Positions 56,398-64,000 of a DNA stretch of 64,000 nt are shown in pieces (the first letter of the stretch is position 1; every line of letters begins with the position of its first letter). Below the pieces are notes generated by a model, which was given only the letters and a program-made list of their open reading frames with translations, was not told the DNA's origin and made no database searches. Position numbers and translations under genes: made by a program. Source of the stretch: Streptococcaceae bacterium AF54-32pH5A (lineage in GTDB: Bacteria > Bacillota > Bacilli > Lactobacillales > Streptococcaceae); contig JAQDAD010000002.1 in the NCBI GenBank assembly GCA_027682205.1, positions 205,953 through 269,952 on the forward strand, given 5' to 3'.

Positions 56398-57673
56398 ACT
56401 TACCGAGACCTATAGCAAGTGGAAGAGCATCGGGGAGGGACTGCTTGCTATTATTTTAGGGATTCTTTTGATTCGTTTTGGACAAGTTGTTCCACGGATG
56501 GGGTACCAGTTGTTGATGGGCTACTTTTCCTTGTCAGCGCTTTGGCACTTGTTGACTCGCTGGTTTCAGGATAAAAAACGTAGGGAAAACATCCTTGTAA
56601 CCTTGGCTAAGCTGGTGGTTGCGGCTCTGGTGTTTGACTCTATCATTTTGCAAGACCTTGCCCTCTATCTCCTGGTCTTTATCATTGCGAGTTACCAGCT
56701 GTTTACGGGCGCCATTAGTCTTGTGACCTGGTCCCTCTATCGAAAAAATGCCATTCATCCTCGGATTCATCATCTCTTTGATGCTGTATGGATGATAGGA
56801 TTTGGTCTTTATAGCATTTCTCCTTTTCACGATGCGGCGAATTTTGAATTGCTCTTGCTTGGATTTTACTTGCTCATGCTAGGAGCCAGCAGCCTTCGGG
56901 ACGGTTTCTTTTTTGAGAGGATAGAAAGCAATCCCAAGCTGAAACGGCGAATGCGAATGACCTTGCCAATCTTTGTGACGGCTCTGATTCCTATCAGCAC
57001 CTTGCGTAAACTGAATGAGTGGTTGTCAAATCATGAAAACCAAGAAGGAGAAGTTCGTTCAGAAAGAAAAAATGATCAGGTGGTTGATTTGGAAATTTTT
57101 GTCCATACTTCAGAAACCTCTTTTTTCCTCGCCATGGGACATGTGGATATTTGTTATCAAGGGAGGGTTATTTCCTATGGCTCGTATGATCCCCACTCGG
57201 AGCGTTTATTCGGCATGGTCGGAGATGGTGTTTTGTTTAAGGCCAATCGGGAAAAATACATTGAACTTTGTAAGAGGGAAAGTCAGAAGACCTTGTTTGC
57301 TTATGGTCTGAGTTTGACAGAACAACAGAAAGCTGCTATCCAAGCTCGTTTAGAAGAAATAGAAGATTTGTTAATTCCTTGGGAGCCAAGCTCGCAGTTG
57401 ATGAAAAGAAGAGAGGGCGAGGTCAAGCATACCTACTCCTACCAACTGCAACAGGAAGCAGATGCGACCCTCTATAAATTTAGCTCATCAGAGTTTAAGA
57501 CCTACTTTGTTCTCAGTACCAATTGTGTCTTGCTGGCAGACTCAATCGTGGGAAAAGCTGGGACTGATATATTGAGTCCCCAAGGTTTCATCGTACCAGG
57601 GACTTACCAGGATTACCTTGACTTAGAGTATACAAAACCCAATGGTCTGGTTGTTAGTCGCTCCATTTATTAG
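56390..57673 (+). CDS. DUF308 membrane protein fused to a papain-like (NlpC/DUF4105-type) domain
   Basis: 427 residues in two parts. Residues about 15-195 contain six hydrophobic segments of the HdeD-like DUF308 type. Residues about 225-427 are soluble. They contain [20 protein letters not shown] (His about 246), [20 protein letters not shown] (about 303-322) and [15 protein letters not shown] (Cys about 386), an order of His first and Cys later that matches permuted papain-like hydrolases such as YiiX and the DUF4105/Lnb group. A hydrolase tail is thus plausible but not proven. It overlaps sulD by eight bases, so it is part of the folate transcript without an obvious link to folate. Confidence 0.6.
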   Translation: MPKLTETYSKWKSIGEGLLAIILGILLIRFGQVVPRMGYQLLMGYFSLSALWHLLTRWFQDKKRRENILVTLAKLVVAALVFDSIILQDLALYLLVFIIASYQLFTGAISLVTWSLYRKNAIHPRIHHLFDAVWMIGFGLYSISPFHDAANFELLLLGFYLLMLGASSLRDGFFFERIESNPKLKRRMRMTLPIFVTALIPISTLRKLNEWLSNHENQEGEVRSERKNDQVVDLEIFVHTSETSFFLAMGHVDICYQGRVISYGSYDPHSERLFGMVGDGVLFKANREKYIELCKRESQKTLFAYGLSLTEQQKAAIQARLEEIEDLLIPWEPSSQLMKRREGEVKHTYSYQLQQEADATLYKFSSSEFKTYFVLSTNCVLLADSIVGKAGTDILSPQGFIVPGTYQDYLDLEYTKPNGLVVSRSIY

Positions 57674-57679
57674 AAAAAG

Positions 57680-57724
57680 AAAACTCTAGTTCCTCAGCTA
57701 TTTGCGCCGAGAAGCTAGAGTTTT
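57680..57724. terminator. Bidirectional terminator between the DUF308 and DUF960 genes
   Basis: AAAACTCTAG (57680-57689) and CTAGAGTTTT (57715-57724) form a perfect 10-bp stem; A-rich and T-rich flanks let it work for both convergent genes. Confidence 0.8.
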
Positions 57725-58041
57725 TAAAATAGGTCATTTTCTTCAGGAAGGAGGATGGTTTCTTTCCCGTCCATGTCTAAAATAAGAACCCGAGGAGGGT
57801 AAAGAGGGTCAAAAGGATGATTAAAATCAAAGTCGATACTAGTTGGCAGGTGCCGACTAGAGAAATGGAAGGTGATGGTTCCCTTATTATTGAGCAGTTG
57901 AAATTCGAGTTCTTCTTCTAATTCAAAGACGTTTTTCAAAAAATGATCGATAATAAACCATAAAGAGTCAATGACATCATCAGGCAAGCTGGTTACAACG
58001 CCAAAACTGGCCGAACGTCTCTGGGTATTTGTAAAAGCCAT
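57724..58041 (-). CDS. DUF960 family protein
   Basis: A 105-residue soluble protein of the DUF960 family of Firmicutes, starting MAFTNTQRRSASFGVVTSLP and ending in an acidic stretch (LLPEENDLF). No catalytic motif is visible. I start it at the ATG at 58041, preceded by GGGAGGGAGAGG on the minus strand as RBS, instead of the in-frame start at 58095, which would add 18 residues not typical of the family. Function unknown. It is convergent with the DUF308 gene and divergent from ccpA. Confidence 0.8.
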   Translation of the reverse strand: MAFTNTQRRSASFGVVTSLPDDVIDSLWFIIDHFLKNVFELEEELEFQLLNNKGTITFHFSSRHLPTSIDFDFNHPFDPLYPPRVLILDMDGKETILLPEENDLF

Positions 58042-58165
58042 AGCCTCTCCCTCCCTTGTTTTTCTTATCATACAGCAAACTGATTTAAAAATCAAGAAAA
58101 GTTTCTTCCTTTTTTTAAAATGTGAGTATCAAATGAAATTTTTTCAAAGTTTCTCTAAAAAATAC

Positions 58166-58194
58166 TTGAAAGTGTTTACAATAAGTGATAAAAT
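58166..58194 (+). promoter_or_regulatory. Promoter of ccpA with a cre-like sequence
   Basis: TTGAAA (58166-58171), 17-bp spacer, extended -10 TGaTAAAAT (58186-58194). The cre-like TGAAAGTGTTTACA (58167-58180) overlaps the -35; it deviates from consensus at the central C. This would allow autoregulation by CcpA. Confidence 0.6.
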
Positions 58195-58245
58195 GGAGTA
58201 AGCAGATGCATGAAAGCGAAATTTTCAATATAGAAAGGAAACGGA

Positions 58246-59256
58246 ATGAACACAGATGATACAGTAACGATTTATGATGTTGCTCGTGAAGCGGGTGTTT
58301 CTATGGCAACTGTTAGCCGTGTAGTGAACGGAAATAAGAACGTCAAAGAGAATACTCGTAAGAAAGTTCTAGAGGTAATTGATCGTCTTGACTACCGTCC
58401 AAATGCGGTAGCGCGTGGATTGGCCAGCAAGAAAACCACTACAGTTGGTGTCGTGATTCCAAATATCACCAATGGCTATTTTTCAACCCTAGCCAAGGGG
58501 ATTGATGATATTGCAGAGATGTATAAGTACAATATCGTCCTAGCCAACAGTGATGAAGACGATGAAAAAGAAGTTTCAGTAGTTAATACTCTCTTTTCAA
58601 AACAGGTTGACGGGATCATTTTTATGGGCTATCACTTGACTGAAAAGATTCGTTCAGAATTTTCTCGTTCTCGGACACCAGTTGTCCTTGCAGGGACGGT
58701 GGATATCGAACACCAGTTGCCAAGTGTTAATATTGACTACAAACAAGCGACGATTGACGCAGTGACCCATTTGCTTAAGGAAAATGAAAAGATTGCCTTT
58801 ATCAGTGGACCCCTTGTTGATGATATCAACGGCAAAATTCGATTGATTGGTTACAAGGAAGCTTTGAAAAATGCAGGAATCCCTTATAGCGAGGGCTTGG
58901 TATTTGAATCTAAATACAGCTATAATGATGGTTATTCCTTGGCAGAACGTTTGATTTCTTCACAGGCTACAGCCGCGGTTGTGACAGGTGATGAATTGGC
59001 AGCAGGTGTGCTAAATGGTTTGGCGGATCACGGTATTTCTGTACCAGAAGAGTTTGAAATTATTACGACAGATGATTCTCAAATTGCACGATTCACTCGT
59101 CCAAACTTAACGACAATTGCTCAACCTCTATACGACCTTGGTGCTATCAGTATGCGTATGTTGACCAAAATCATGCACAAGGAAGAGTTGGAAGAACGTG
59201 AAGTTCTCCTGCCTCACGGTTTGACAGAACGTCGTTCGACACGAAAACGTAAATAG
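58246..59256 (+). CDS. ccpA: Catabolite control protein A
   Basis: CcpA is the LacI-family master regulator of carbon catabolite control: with HPr-Ser-P it binds cre sites to repress or activate sugar and metabolic genes. The 336-residue protein has the N-terminal helix-turn-helix and hinge (TIYDVAREAGVSMATVSRVV, residues about 8-27, then RPNAVARGLASKKTTTVGVV) and the periplasmic-binding-like core. RBS AAAGGAAA. It is monocistronic. Likely targets in this window are manLMN and ccpA itself. Confidence 0.95.
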   Translation: MNTDDTVTIYDVAREAGVSMATVSRVVNGNKNVKENTRKKVLEVIDRLDYRPNAVARGLASKKTTTVGVVIPNITNGYFSTLAKGIDDIAEMYKYNIVLANSDEDDEKEVSVVNTLFSKQVDGIIFMGYHLTEKIRSEFSRSRTPVVLAGTVDIEHQLPSVNIDYKQATIDAVTHLLKENEKIAFISGPLVDDINGKIRLIGYKEALKNAGIPYSEGLVFESKYSYNDGYSLAERLISSQATAAVVTGDELAAGVLNGLADHGISVPEEFEIITTDDSQIARFTRPNLTTIAQPLYDLGAISMRMLTKIMHKEELEEREVLLPHGLTERRSTRKRK

Positions 59257-59291
59257 AAAAAATCAGGGAATCGAGAAGATTTCCTGTTTTT
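59257..59291. terminator. Terminator shared by ccpA and the asparaginase gene
   Basis: AAAAAATCAGGGAATC pairs with GATTTCCTGTTTTT (imperfect, one bulge); T-rich on the plus side and A-rich on the other, fitting two convergent genes. Confidence 0.72.
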
Positions 59292-59296
59292 CTATT

Positions 59297-60259
59297 TCAA
59301 CCTTCCATGTAATTACGAAGTTCTTCTCCTTTTAGCCCGGCGTTGATAGCAATCAATAATTTGAGGCGAGCTTTTTGAGCATTGAGTTCTTTGACAAAGA
59401 GAACGCCAGACTCTTGTAATTGAACTCCTCCGCCCGGATAGGCATAAACGGGCTCCGCAATGCCGTTAAAGCATCGTGAAACCAAGGCGACTGGAATGCC
59501 TTTTTGGAGAAGATTTTCTAATTTTTGAGCTGTTTCTTTGGGTACATTACCTGCTCCAAAAGCTTGAATGACTAACCCATCTAGGTGATCTAAATCAAGC
59601 ATATCAATCAGCTCATCGGTCATACCTGCATAAGCGGAGATGATGGGAACCAGTCCTTGTATGTGTTCAAGGTCAAAGCGGACTCGCGGTTCAGCTGTTT
59701 TGAAGTAGAGGATTTCTTGTTTCATAATGAGGCCGAGTGGTCCATGAGTAGGGGTCTGAAAAGTACCGACGTTGGTGGTATGGGTTTTAGTAACGTACTT
59801 GGCTGCGTGGATTTCATCATTCATGACGACCAGAACCCCCTTATCAGCTGACTTGTCATCGCAGGCAACCCGTAAAGCACTCAGATAGTTATAAACTCCA
59901 TCACTACCGAGTTCGTTGGAACTACGCATAGCTCCTGTTAGAGCGATGGGCATGTGTGGGATTTCCATGGTATCAAGGAAGTAGGCTGTTTCTTCCAAAG
60001 TGTCCGTCCCATGTGTGATGACAACCCCATCGTAGTTGTCTGCTTCCTCTTTAATCTTATGGTAGAGGGCTAGCATGTGTTTGGGTTTGATATGGGGACT
60101 AGGGAGATTTAAAAAATCGAGCGCATGGACTTCAATTCCCTCCAGAGGATTGGATACATGGTTCATAGGATTTTCTGGGCTAGTCACAACAGCGCCTGTG
60201 GCGTCTGCCTGCATAGAAATAGTACCGCCAGTATGTAAAACAAGGATTTTCTTAGTCAT
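59297..60259 (-). CDS. ansA: L-asparaginase, type I
   Basis: A 320-residue asparaginase that hydrolyses L-asparagine to aspartate and ammonia. The first active-site Thr is in LHTGGTISMQ (about residues 8-17) and the second block is VVITHGTDTLEETAYFLD (about 77-94). There is no signal peptide, so it is the cytoplasmic type I enzyme. It is on the minus strand, divergent from the HAD fusion gene with only 66 bases between them, so the promoters overlap. Confidence 0.93.
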   Translation of the reverse strand: MTKKILVLHTGGTISMQADATGAVVTSPENPMNHVSNPLEGIEVHALDFLNLPSPHIKPKHMLALYHKIKEEADNYDGVVITHGTDTLEETAYFLDTMEIPHMPIALTGAMRSSNELGSDGVYNYLSALRVACDDKSADKGVLVVMNDEIHAAKYVTKTHTTNVGTFQTPTHGPLGLIMKQEILYFKTAEPRVRFDLEHIQGLVPIISAYAGMTDELIDMLDLDHLDGLVIQAFGAGNVPKETAQKLENLLQKGIPVALVSRCFNGIAEPVYAYPGGGVQLQESGVLFVKELNAQKARLKLLIAINAGLKGEELRNYMEG

Positions 60260-60284
60260 GATTAACTCACTCTTTTCTGAAATG

Positions 60285-60300
60285 TGGTATAATCATTGTA
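60285..60300. promoter_or_regulatory. Overlapping divergent promoters of ansA and the HAD fusion gene
   Basis: On the plus strand TGgTATAAT (60285-60293) precedes the HAD gene by 32 bases. On the minus strand TACAAT (60300 to 60295) is a candidate -10 for ansA. Confidence 0.5.
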
Positions 60301-60325
60301 ACACAAAAGGGGAGAATGGGATAGG

Positions 60326-61711
60326 ATGGAAGTCAAAGCTGTTTTTTTTGATATCGATGGAACGCTAGTCAACGATCGCAAGAGTGTTTTGAAATCCACT
60401 AAGGATGCGATTAAGATTGTCAAAGAGCAAGGGGTGCTTGTCGGAGTGGCGACGGGGCGAGGACCGTTTTTTGTCAAGGAATTGATGGAAGATTTAGATC
60501 TGGATTTTGCAATAACTTATAACGGGCAATATATCTTTAATAAAGAAAAAGTTTTATTTGCTAGCCCGATTGCTAAGTCAAGCTTGCGTCAATTGATTGC
60601 TTATGCTAAAAAGGAGCGTAAAGAAATTGCTCTTGGAACCGAGCATGCTGTTGTTGGTTCGAAAATTATGTCCTTTGGTCTTGGATCCTTTTCACAGCTG
60701 GTTAGCCGTTTTATTCCAACTGGCTTAACAAGAACTGTTAGCCGTTCCTTTAATCGAATGGTCAGCAAGGCAGTCCCTCAAAAGGAAGATGACCTACTTC
60801 GTTTGATTAATGAGCCAATCTATCAAGTGTTAATGCTGATGACACCCGAAGAATCTGAGAAAGCTGCAAGTGATTTTGAAGATTTGAAATTGACTCGAAG
60901 CAATCCCTTCGCTGCGGATATCATTAACCAAGGGAATTCCAAATTAGAAGGCATTCGTCGAGTTGGGAAAGAGTATGGTTTTGATCTCAACCAAGTCATG
61001 GCCTTCGGAGATTCAGACAATGACCTGGAAATGTTGGCAGGTGTTGGCATGTCTGTAGCCATGGGGAATGGCAGTAGCAGCGTCAAAGAGGTTGCAAAGC
61101 ACATTACTGCAAGTAACCAACAAGATGGTATCCATAAGGCGCTTGAATATTTTGGAGTCTTGGCTTCAGAAAAAGTGTTTGTCAGTCGAGATTACCATTT
61201 TAATAAGGTCAAGACCTTCCACCATATGATGGATGAGCGGACTCAAGAAGAGCCACAAGCATGGGATGTTGAAGGAGCGACCCACCGTGCAGACTTTAAA
61301 ATTGAAGAATTAGTAGAGTTTGTCCGTGCGGCAAGTTCTTCGGAGGAAGAATTCCAGCAGTCGCTTGCAAGCATGCACGCGGCACTCGATAAGGCGGCCG
61401 AAAAGGTGAGGCAAAAAACGCCCGCCCAAAAAGATCTAATCGGGCAAGTTGATGCCTTAATCGATACACTGTATTTTACTTACGGCAGTTTTGCCCTGAT
61501 GGGAGTGGATCCAGAACGCATCTTTGATATTGTGCATGAGGCAAACATGGGGAAGGTTTTTCCTGATGGAAAAGCCCATTTTGATCCAGTTACACATAAA
61601 ATCTTAAAACCAGATGACTGGGACGAAAAATATGCTCCAGAACCTGCTATCAGAAAGGAACTGCAGCGTCAGCTCAAGGCTTATGAGCGACACAAAGAGA
61701 GAAATAAGTAA
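60326..61711 (+). CDS. Cof-type HAD hydrolase fused to a MazG-like pyrophosphohydrolase domain
   Basis: A 461-residue two-domain protein. Residues about 1-270 are a Cof-type HAD phosphatase: VFFDIDGTLVND (motif I, residues 7-18), GVATGRGP (about 42-49) and VMAFGDSDNDLEML (about 227-240). Residues about 285-461 form a helical MazG/PRA-PH-type nucleotide pyrophosphohydrolase: HRADFKIEELVEFVRAASSS, ALIDTLYFTYGSFALMGVDP and VHEANMGKVFPDGKAHFDPV carry the expected acidic metal ligands. A single protein that could first split a nucleotide triphosphate and then remove phosphate suggests nucleotide pool cleaning; this is inference. Monocistronic. Confidence 0.82.
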   Translation: MEVKAVFFDIDGTLVNDRKSVLKSTKDAIKIVKEQGVLVGVATGRGPFFVKELMEDLDLDFAITYNGQYIFNKEKVLFASPIAKSSLRQLIAYAKKERKEIALGTEHAVVGSKIMSFGLGSFSQLVSRFIPTGLTRTVSRSFNRMVSKAVPQKEDDLLRLINEPIYQVLMLMTPEESEKAASDFEDLKLTRSNPFAADIINQGNSKLEGIRRVGKEYGFDLNQVMAFGDSDNDLEMLAGVGMSVAMGNGSSSVKEVAKHITASNQQDGIHKALEYFGVLASEKVFVSRDYHFNKVKTFHHMMDERTQEEPQAWDVEGATHRADFKIEELVEFVRAASSSEEEFQQSLASMHAALDKAAEKVRQKTPAQKDLIGQVDALIDTLYFTYGSFALMGVDPERIFDIVHEANMGKVFPDGKAHFDPVTHKILKPDDWDEKYAPEPAIRKELQRQLKAYERHKERNK

Positions 61712-61746
61712 GAAAAAGAACCTGATACAAAATAGTTCTCAGCCAC

Positions 61747-61787
61747 AAAAAAGCTAGAGATTCCCAATTATGGAACTCTAGCTTTTT
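61747..61787 (+). terminator. Terminator of the HAD fusion gene
   Basis: AAAAAAGCTAGAG (61747-61759) pairs with CTCTAGCTTTTT (61776-61787), with inner TTCC/GGAA pairing; T-rich 3' side. Confidence 0.85.
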
Positions 61788-62640
61788 AATTTTGAGTCCT
61801 TCTCTTATTGTATTTTAGGAGATTATTGGTCATAAGTACCAATCCCATGTCAATTTTCACTTGACGCTTACCTCTCAGGTTACATCTTTTGTAACTCAAA
61901 CAAGCTTTTATCTGCTCAAAAACAGGTTCCACATCAATCTTACGTTGAGTGAAAATCTGTCTTTGGGCAGATAAAAGCACCTGATATTCTTTCGTTTTTA
62001 AACACTGATAGCGTTCGTTCATATACAGTCCCTTTTGAGGGGCTGATTCAGGTTCATCAGCGTAGTAAATCTTGATTTCCTGTTCAAAGTCCGTCTGTGT
62101 TTTCTGATGTTTGATAGGATGAAAACGATAGCACTACCCGTCAGGATATGTGTAGCTATCCTCCTTTGCCATCATAGTACTAATTTGCTAAGTTTCTAGC
62201 CGACTGTTTATATCTTCTCTTCTGTTCCTTATCAAACATGGTATATTTAATCAGATGGTTGACCTCCTTTTCACCTAAACGAAAGAGGTTCTCTTCACTT
62301 CCATATCCAGCATCTGCGACAACTGTCTTTACGTCATGCGGATAGGTTTCAAGTAAGGGCAGAAGAGTCTTGGTGTCTGTCGGATTTGAGAAGACATCAT
62401 AGTGAAGAAGAAATTGGGTTTCAGTAGCGATTTGAAGATTGTATCCAGCCTTGACTTGACCATTCTTCATAGGGTCTTCTTTCATCCGTATAAAAGTGGC
62501 ATCTGTATCTGTTCTTGAAGTTTGGCGGAAAACTTGTCCCTTGCGTTTTTCCACACGAAACTATACTTGTTGGCATAACCTTTCTAAATGATTTAGTGAT
62601 CAATTTTATTTTACCAAGACTATCGCAACCATGCAAAAAG
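61786..62640 (-). mobile_element. Decayed IS1182-type insertion sequence remnant
   Basis: Minus-strand fragments of an IS1182-family DDE transposase. The N-terminal half is missing. From high to low coordinates: KGYANKYSFVWKN (frame 1, about 62590), then TDTDATFIRMKEDPMKNGQV through KYTMFDKEQKRRYKQSARNL (62180-62510) in another frame, then DSYTYPDG-stop-CYRFHPIKHQK (Trp to TAG, about 62130), then the C-terminal part MNERYQCLKTKEYQVLLSAQ to NNLLKYNKRRTQN (61786-62022). At least two frame changes, one nonsense codon and an internal deletion make it non-functional. No clear terminal inverted repeats are visible. Confidence 0.82.
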
Positions 62641-62670
62641 AGTCTGGTACAAAAGTTTAACCTTAAATAT

Positions 62671-62727
62671 AAAAAGCGAACAAAACGAGTTACCTGACAC
62701 TCAGAATTCTGTCTTGTTCGCTTTTTT
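62671..62727 (-). terminator. Terminator of dinB (minus strand)
   Basis: AAAAAGCGAACAA (62671-62683) and TTGTTCGCTTTTT (62714-62726), a perfect 13-bp stem around a 30-base loop. Its A-run gives the T-tract on the minus strand; it is T-rich on the other side too. Confidence 0.75.
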
Positions 62728-62800
62728 GTCTAATCTATCGATTTTAAAAATTTATAATAAAGAATTTCTAAAATCAAAATCTTTTTGTCCTAGGCTCTTT

Positions 62801-63862
62801 TTAAAATCCTGTCACTGTAATTCCTAGTAGACGAACGCCTTTTTCTTTTTCAGCTAGTTCTTCGTAGAGTTGAAGGGCAGTTTGAGAAATCTGACTAGCA
62901 TCCTGTGTTGCTTGTGGGAGGCTTTTTCGTCTAGTTAGAGTAGAGAAGTCAGCATATCGTATTTTTAGGATAATGATTTTTCCAGCTTTGTCTTGTTTAC
63001 TGAGATTGAGAGCCACCTTTTCAGAGAGAAGAGTCAGCTCTTTTTTGATGTCTTCTTCTACTTGCAGAATCTTTCCGTATGTTTTTTCCTTGCCAATAGA
63101 CTTACGAATGCGATTGGACTTGACTGGAGAATTGTGAATACCACGAGCCTTTCGATAAAGGTCAAAACCGAGTCTGCCAAACCGATCGATTAAAGTGACT
63201 TCTGAGACGTCCAATAAGTCTGCACCAGTATAAATGCCCATTTCATGAAGACGTTCAACTGTTTTTTTGCCCACACCGTGAAATTTAGCAATGTCCATTT
63301 GTTTGAGAAAGTCTTGGGCTTGGTCAGGGAGGATGACTGTCAAACCATGTGGCTTTTGATAATCACTGGCCATTTTAGCTAGAAATTTATTGTAAGAAAT
63401 GCCAGCAGAAGCAGTCAAGTGCAGTTCCTGCCAGATATCTTGTTGAATCAATCGGGCAATTTTAACAGCTGACTTGATACCGAGTTTATTTTCTGTTACA
63501 TCTAAGTAAGCCTCGTCAATACTCATAGGTTCAATCAAATCAGTATAACGTTTAAAAATAGCTCGAATCTGAAGTCCCACAGCCTTATACTTTTCATAAT
63601 TTCCGGAGATAAAGACGGCTTGGGGACAACGTTCATAAGCTTCTTTAGAACTCATGGCAGAGTGAATACCAAAGGCTCGTGCTTCGTAACTACAAGTAGA
63701 CACAACTCCTCGTCCGCCTGTTTGTCTAGGGTCACTTCCAATGATGACAGGTTTTCCCTTTAACTTAGGATTGTCTCGTATTTCCACCGCAGCAAAAAAG
63801 GCATCCATGTCAATATGGATGATTTTTCTTGACAAATCATTAATCAATGGAAATATGAGCAT
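62801..63862 (-). CDS. dinB: DNA polymerase IV
   Basis: Y-family, error-prone polymerase used in translesion synthesis and adaptive mutagenesis. The 353-residue protein has the palm motifs [12 protein letters not shown] (about residues 17-28) and [11 protein letters not shown] (about 115-125, with the catalytic Asp-Glu pair), the thumb helix-hairpin-helix ([17 protein letters not shown], about 196-212) and a little-finger domain to the end. It is called dinP in pneumococci. The promoter is on the minus strand with TATAAT at 63899 to 63894. Confidence 0.95.
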   Translation of the reverse strand: MLIFPLINDLSRKIIHIDMDAFFAAVEIRDNPKLKGKPVIIGSDPRQTGGRGVVSTCSYEARAFGIHSAMSSKEAYERCPQAVFISGNYEKYKAVGLQIRAIFKRYTDLIEPMSIDEAYLDVTENKLGIKSAVKIARLIQQDIWQELHLTASAGISYNKFLAKMASDYQKPHGLTVILPDQAQDFLKQMDIAKFHGVGKKTVERLHEMGIYTGADLLDVSEVTLIDRFGRLGFDLYRKARGIHNSPVKSNRIRKSIGKEKTYGKILQVEEDIKKELTLLSEKVALNLSKQDKAGKIIILKIRYADFSTLTRRKSLPQATQDASQISQTALQLYEELAEKEKGVRLLGITVTGF

Positions 63863-63893
63863 TTAGCTTCCTTTCTAATGTCATTTTTTATTC

Positions 63894-63899
63894 ATTATA
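63894..63899 (-). promoter_or_regulatory. Promoter of dinB
   Basis: TATAAT on the minus strand (63899 to 63894), 32 bases before the dinB start codon. Confidence 0.55.
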
Positions 63900-64000
63900 C
63901 CTTTTTTTCTGAAAAAATGGAAAAGAGTAATCCTACTTTCAAATATATAATACAGATAGTGTTAAATAACAGACTGTATTAGAAAAGAAAGTGACAGAAA
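63900..64000 (+). promoter_or_regulatory. Leader region of a divergent gene beyond the window
   Basis: TATAAT at 63946-63951 and AAAGAAAGTG near 63985-63994 suggest a promoter and leader of a plus-strand gene starting after 64000. In pneumococcus the neighbour of dinB is pfl (pyruvate formate-lyase), so that is the likely identity, but none of its coding sequence is present. Confidence 0.4.

Overview
This is chromosomal DNA of a low-GC Gram-positive coccus, almost certainly a viridans Streptococcus of the mitis/oralis/pneumoniae group. The evidence is the gene content and near pneumococcal protein sequences, the Streptococcus-type CiaR-driven small RNAs, the manLMN phosphotransferase operon, the sulD-type folate operon, and abundant extended -10 promoters (TGnTATAAT). 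From memory of pneumococcal gene order, several joins differ: a 10-kb block lies between ruvB and uppS, polC follows bglA, ccpA follows the folate operon, and ccpA-ansA sits near dinB. A close relative such as S. mitis or S. oralis is therefore more likely than S. pneumoniae. This is inference, not a search result.

Layout. 1-6.6 kb: distal S10/spc/alpha ribosomal operon (rplR, rpsE, rpmD, rplO, secY, adk, infA, rpmJ, rpsM, rpsK, rpoA, rplQ), closed by an L17 downstream RNA element and a terminator. 6.7-13.2 kb: ACT-domain protein and UPF0210 pair, small RNA ccnC, a phosphoglycerate mutase family protein, leuS and two GNAT acetyltransferases. 13.2-15.1 kb: tandem small RNAs ccnA and ccnB, ruvB and a nucleotidyltransferase-like gene. 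15.6-25 kb: accessory block with an orphan Gtf3-like glycosyltransferase, an EamA transporter, glmS, and an operon of two zinc-type URO-D/MtaA-like methyltransferases with a Tcy-like amino-acid ABC importer; then small RNA ccnD. 25.3-36 kb: uppS, cdsA, rseP, proS, a GH1 glycosidase and polC.

36-40 kb is an AT-rich island: a wrecked WYL regulator, a palindrome, a 40-residue ORF and a 904-residue DUF262/HNH protein resembling GmrSD-type defence nucleases. 40-46 kb: pepS, a small membrane protein, rsuA, pepC and a CtpE-like P-type ATPase. 46-52.6 kb: manLMN on the minus strand, a Cof hydrolase, pbuG and a CPBP protease gene with an internal stop. 52.7-57.7 kb: folate operon (folP, folC, folE, folB-folK) ending in a DUF308 membrane protein with a papain-like tail. 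57.7-64 kb: DUF960 protein, ccpA, L-asparaginase, a HAD-MazG-like fusion, a decayed IS1182-type transposase and dinB.

How the parts connect. Translation and secretion genes dominate the first 6 kb. The CiaRH system touches five places: four csRNA promoters and a CiaR-type site in the manLMN control region, where a cre-like site also lies. The most interesting accessory units are the methyltransferase/importer operon (predicted scavenging of a methylated sulfur or amino compound) and the DUF262 island. No rRNA, tRNA, CRISPR array or intact mobile element was found.
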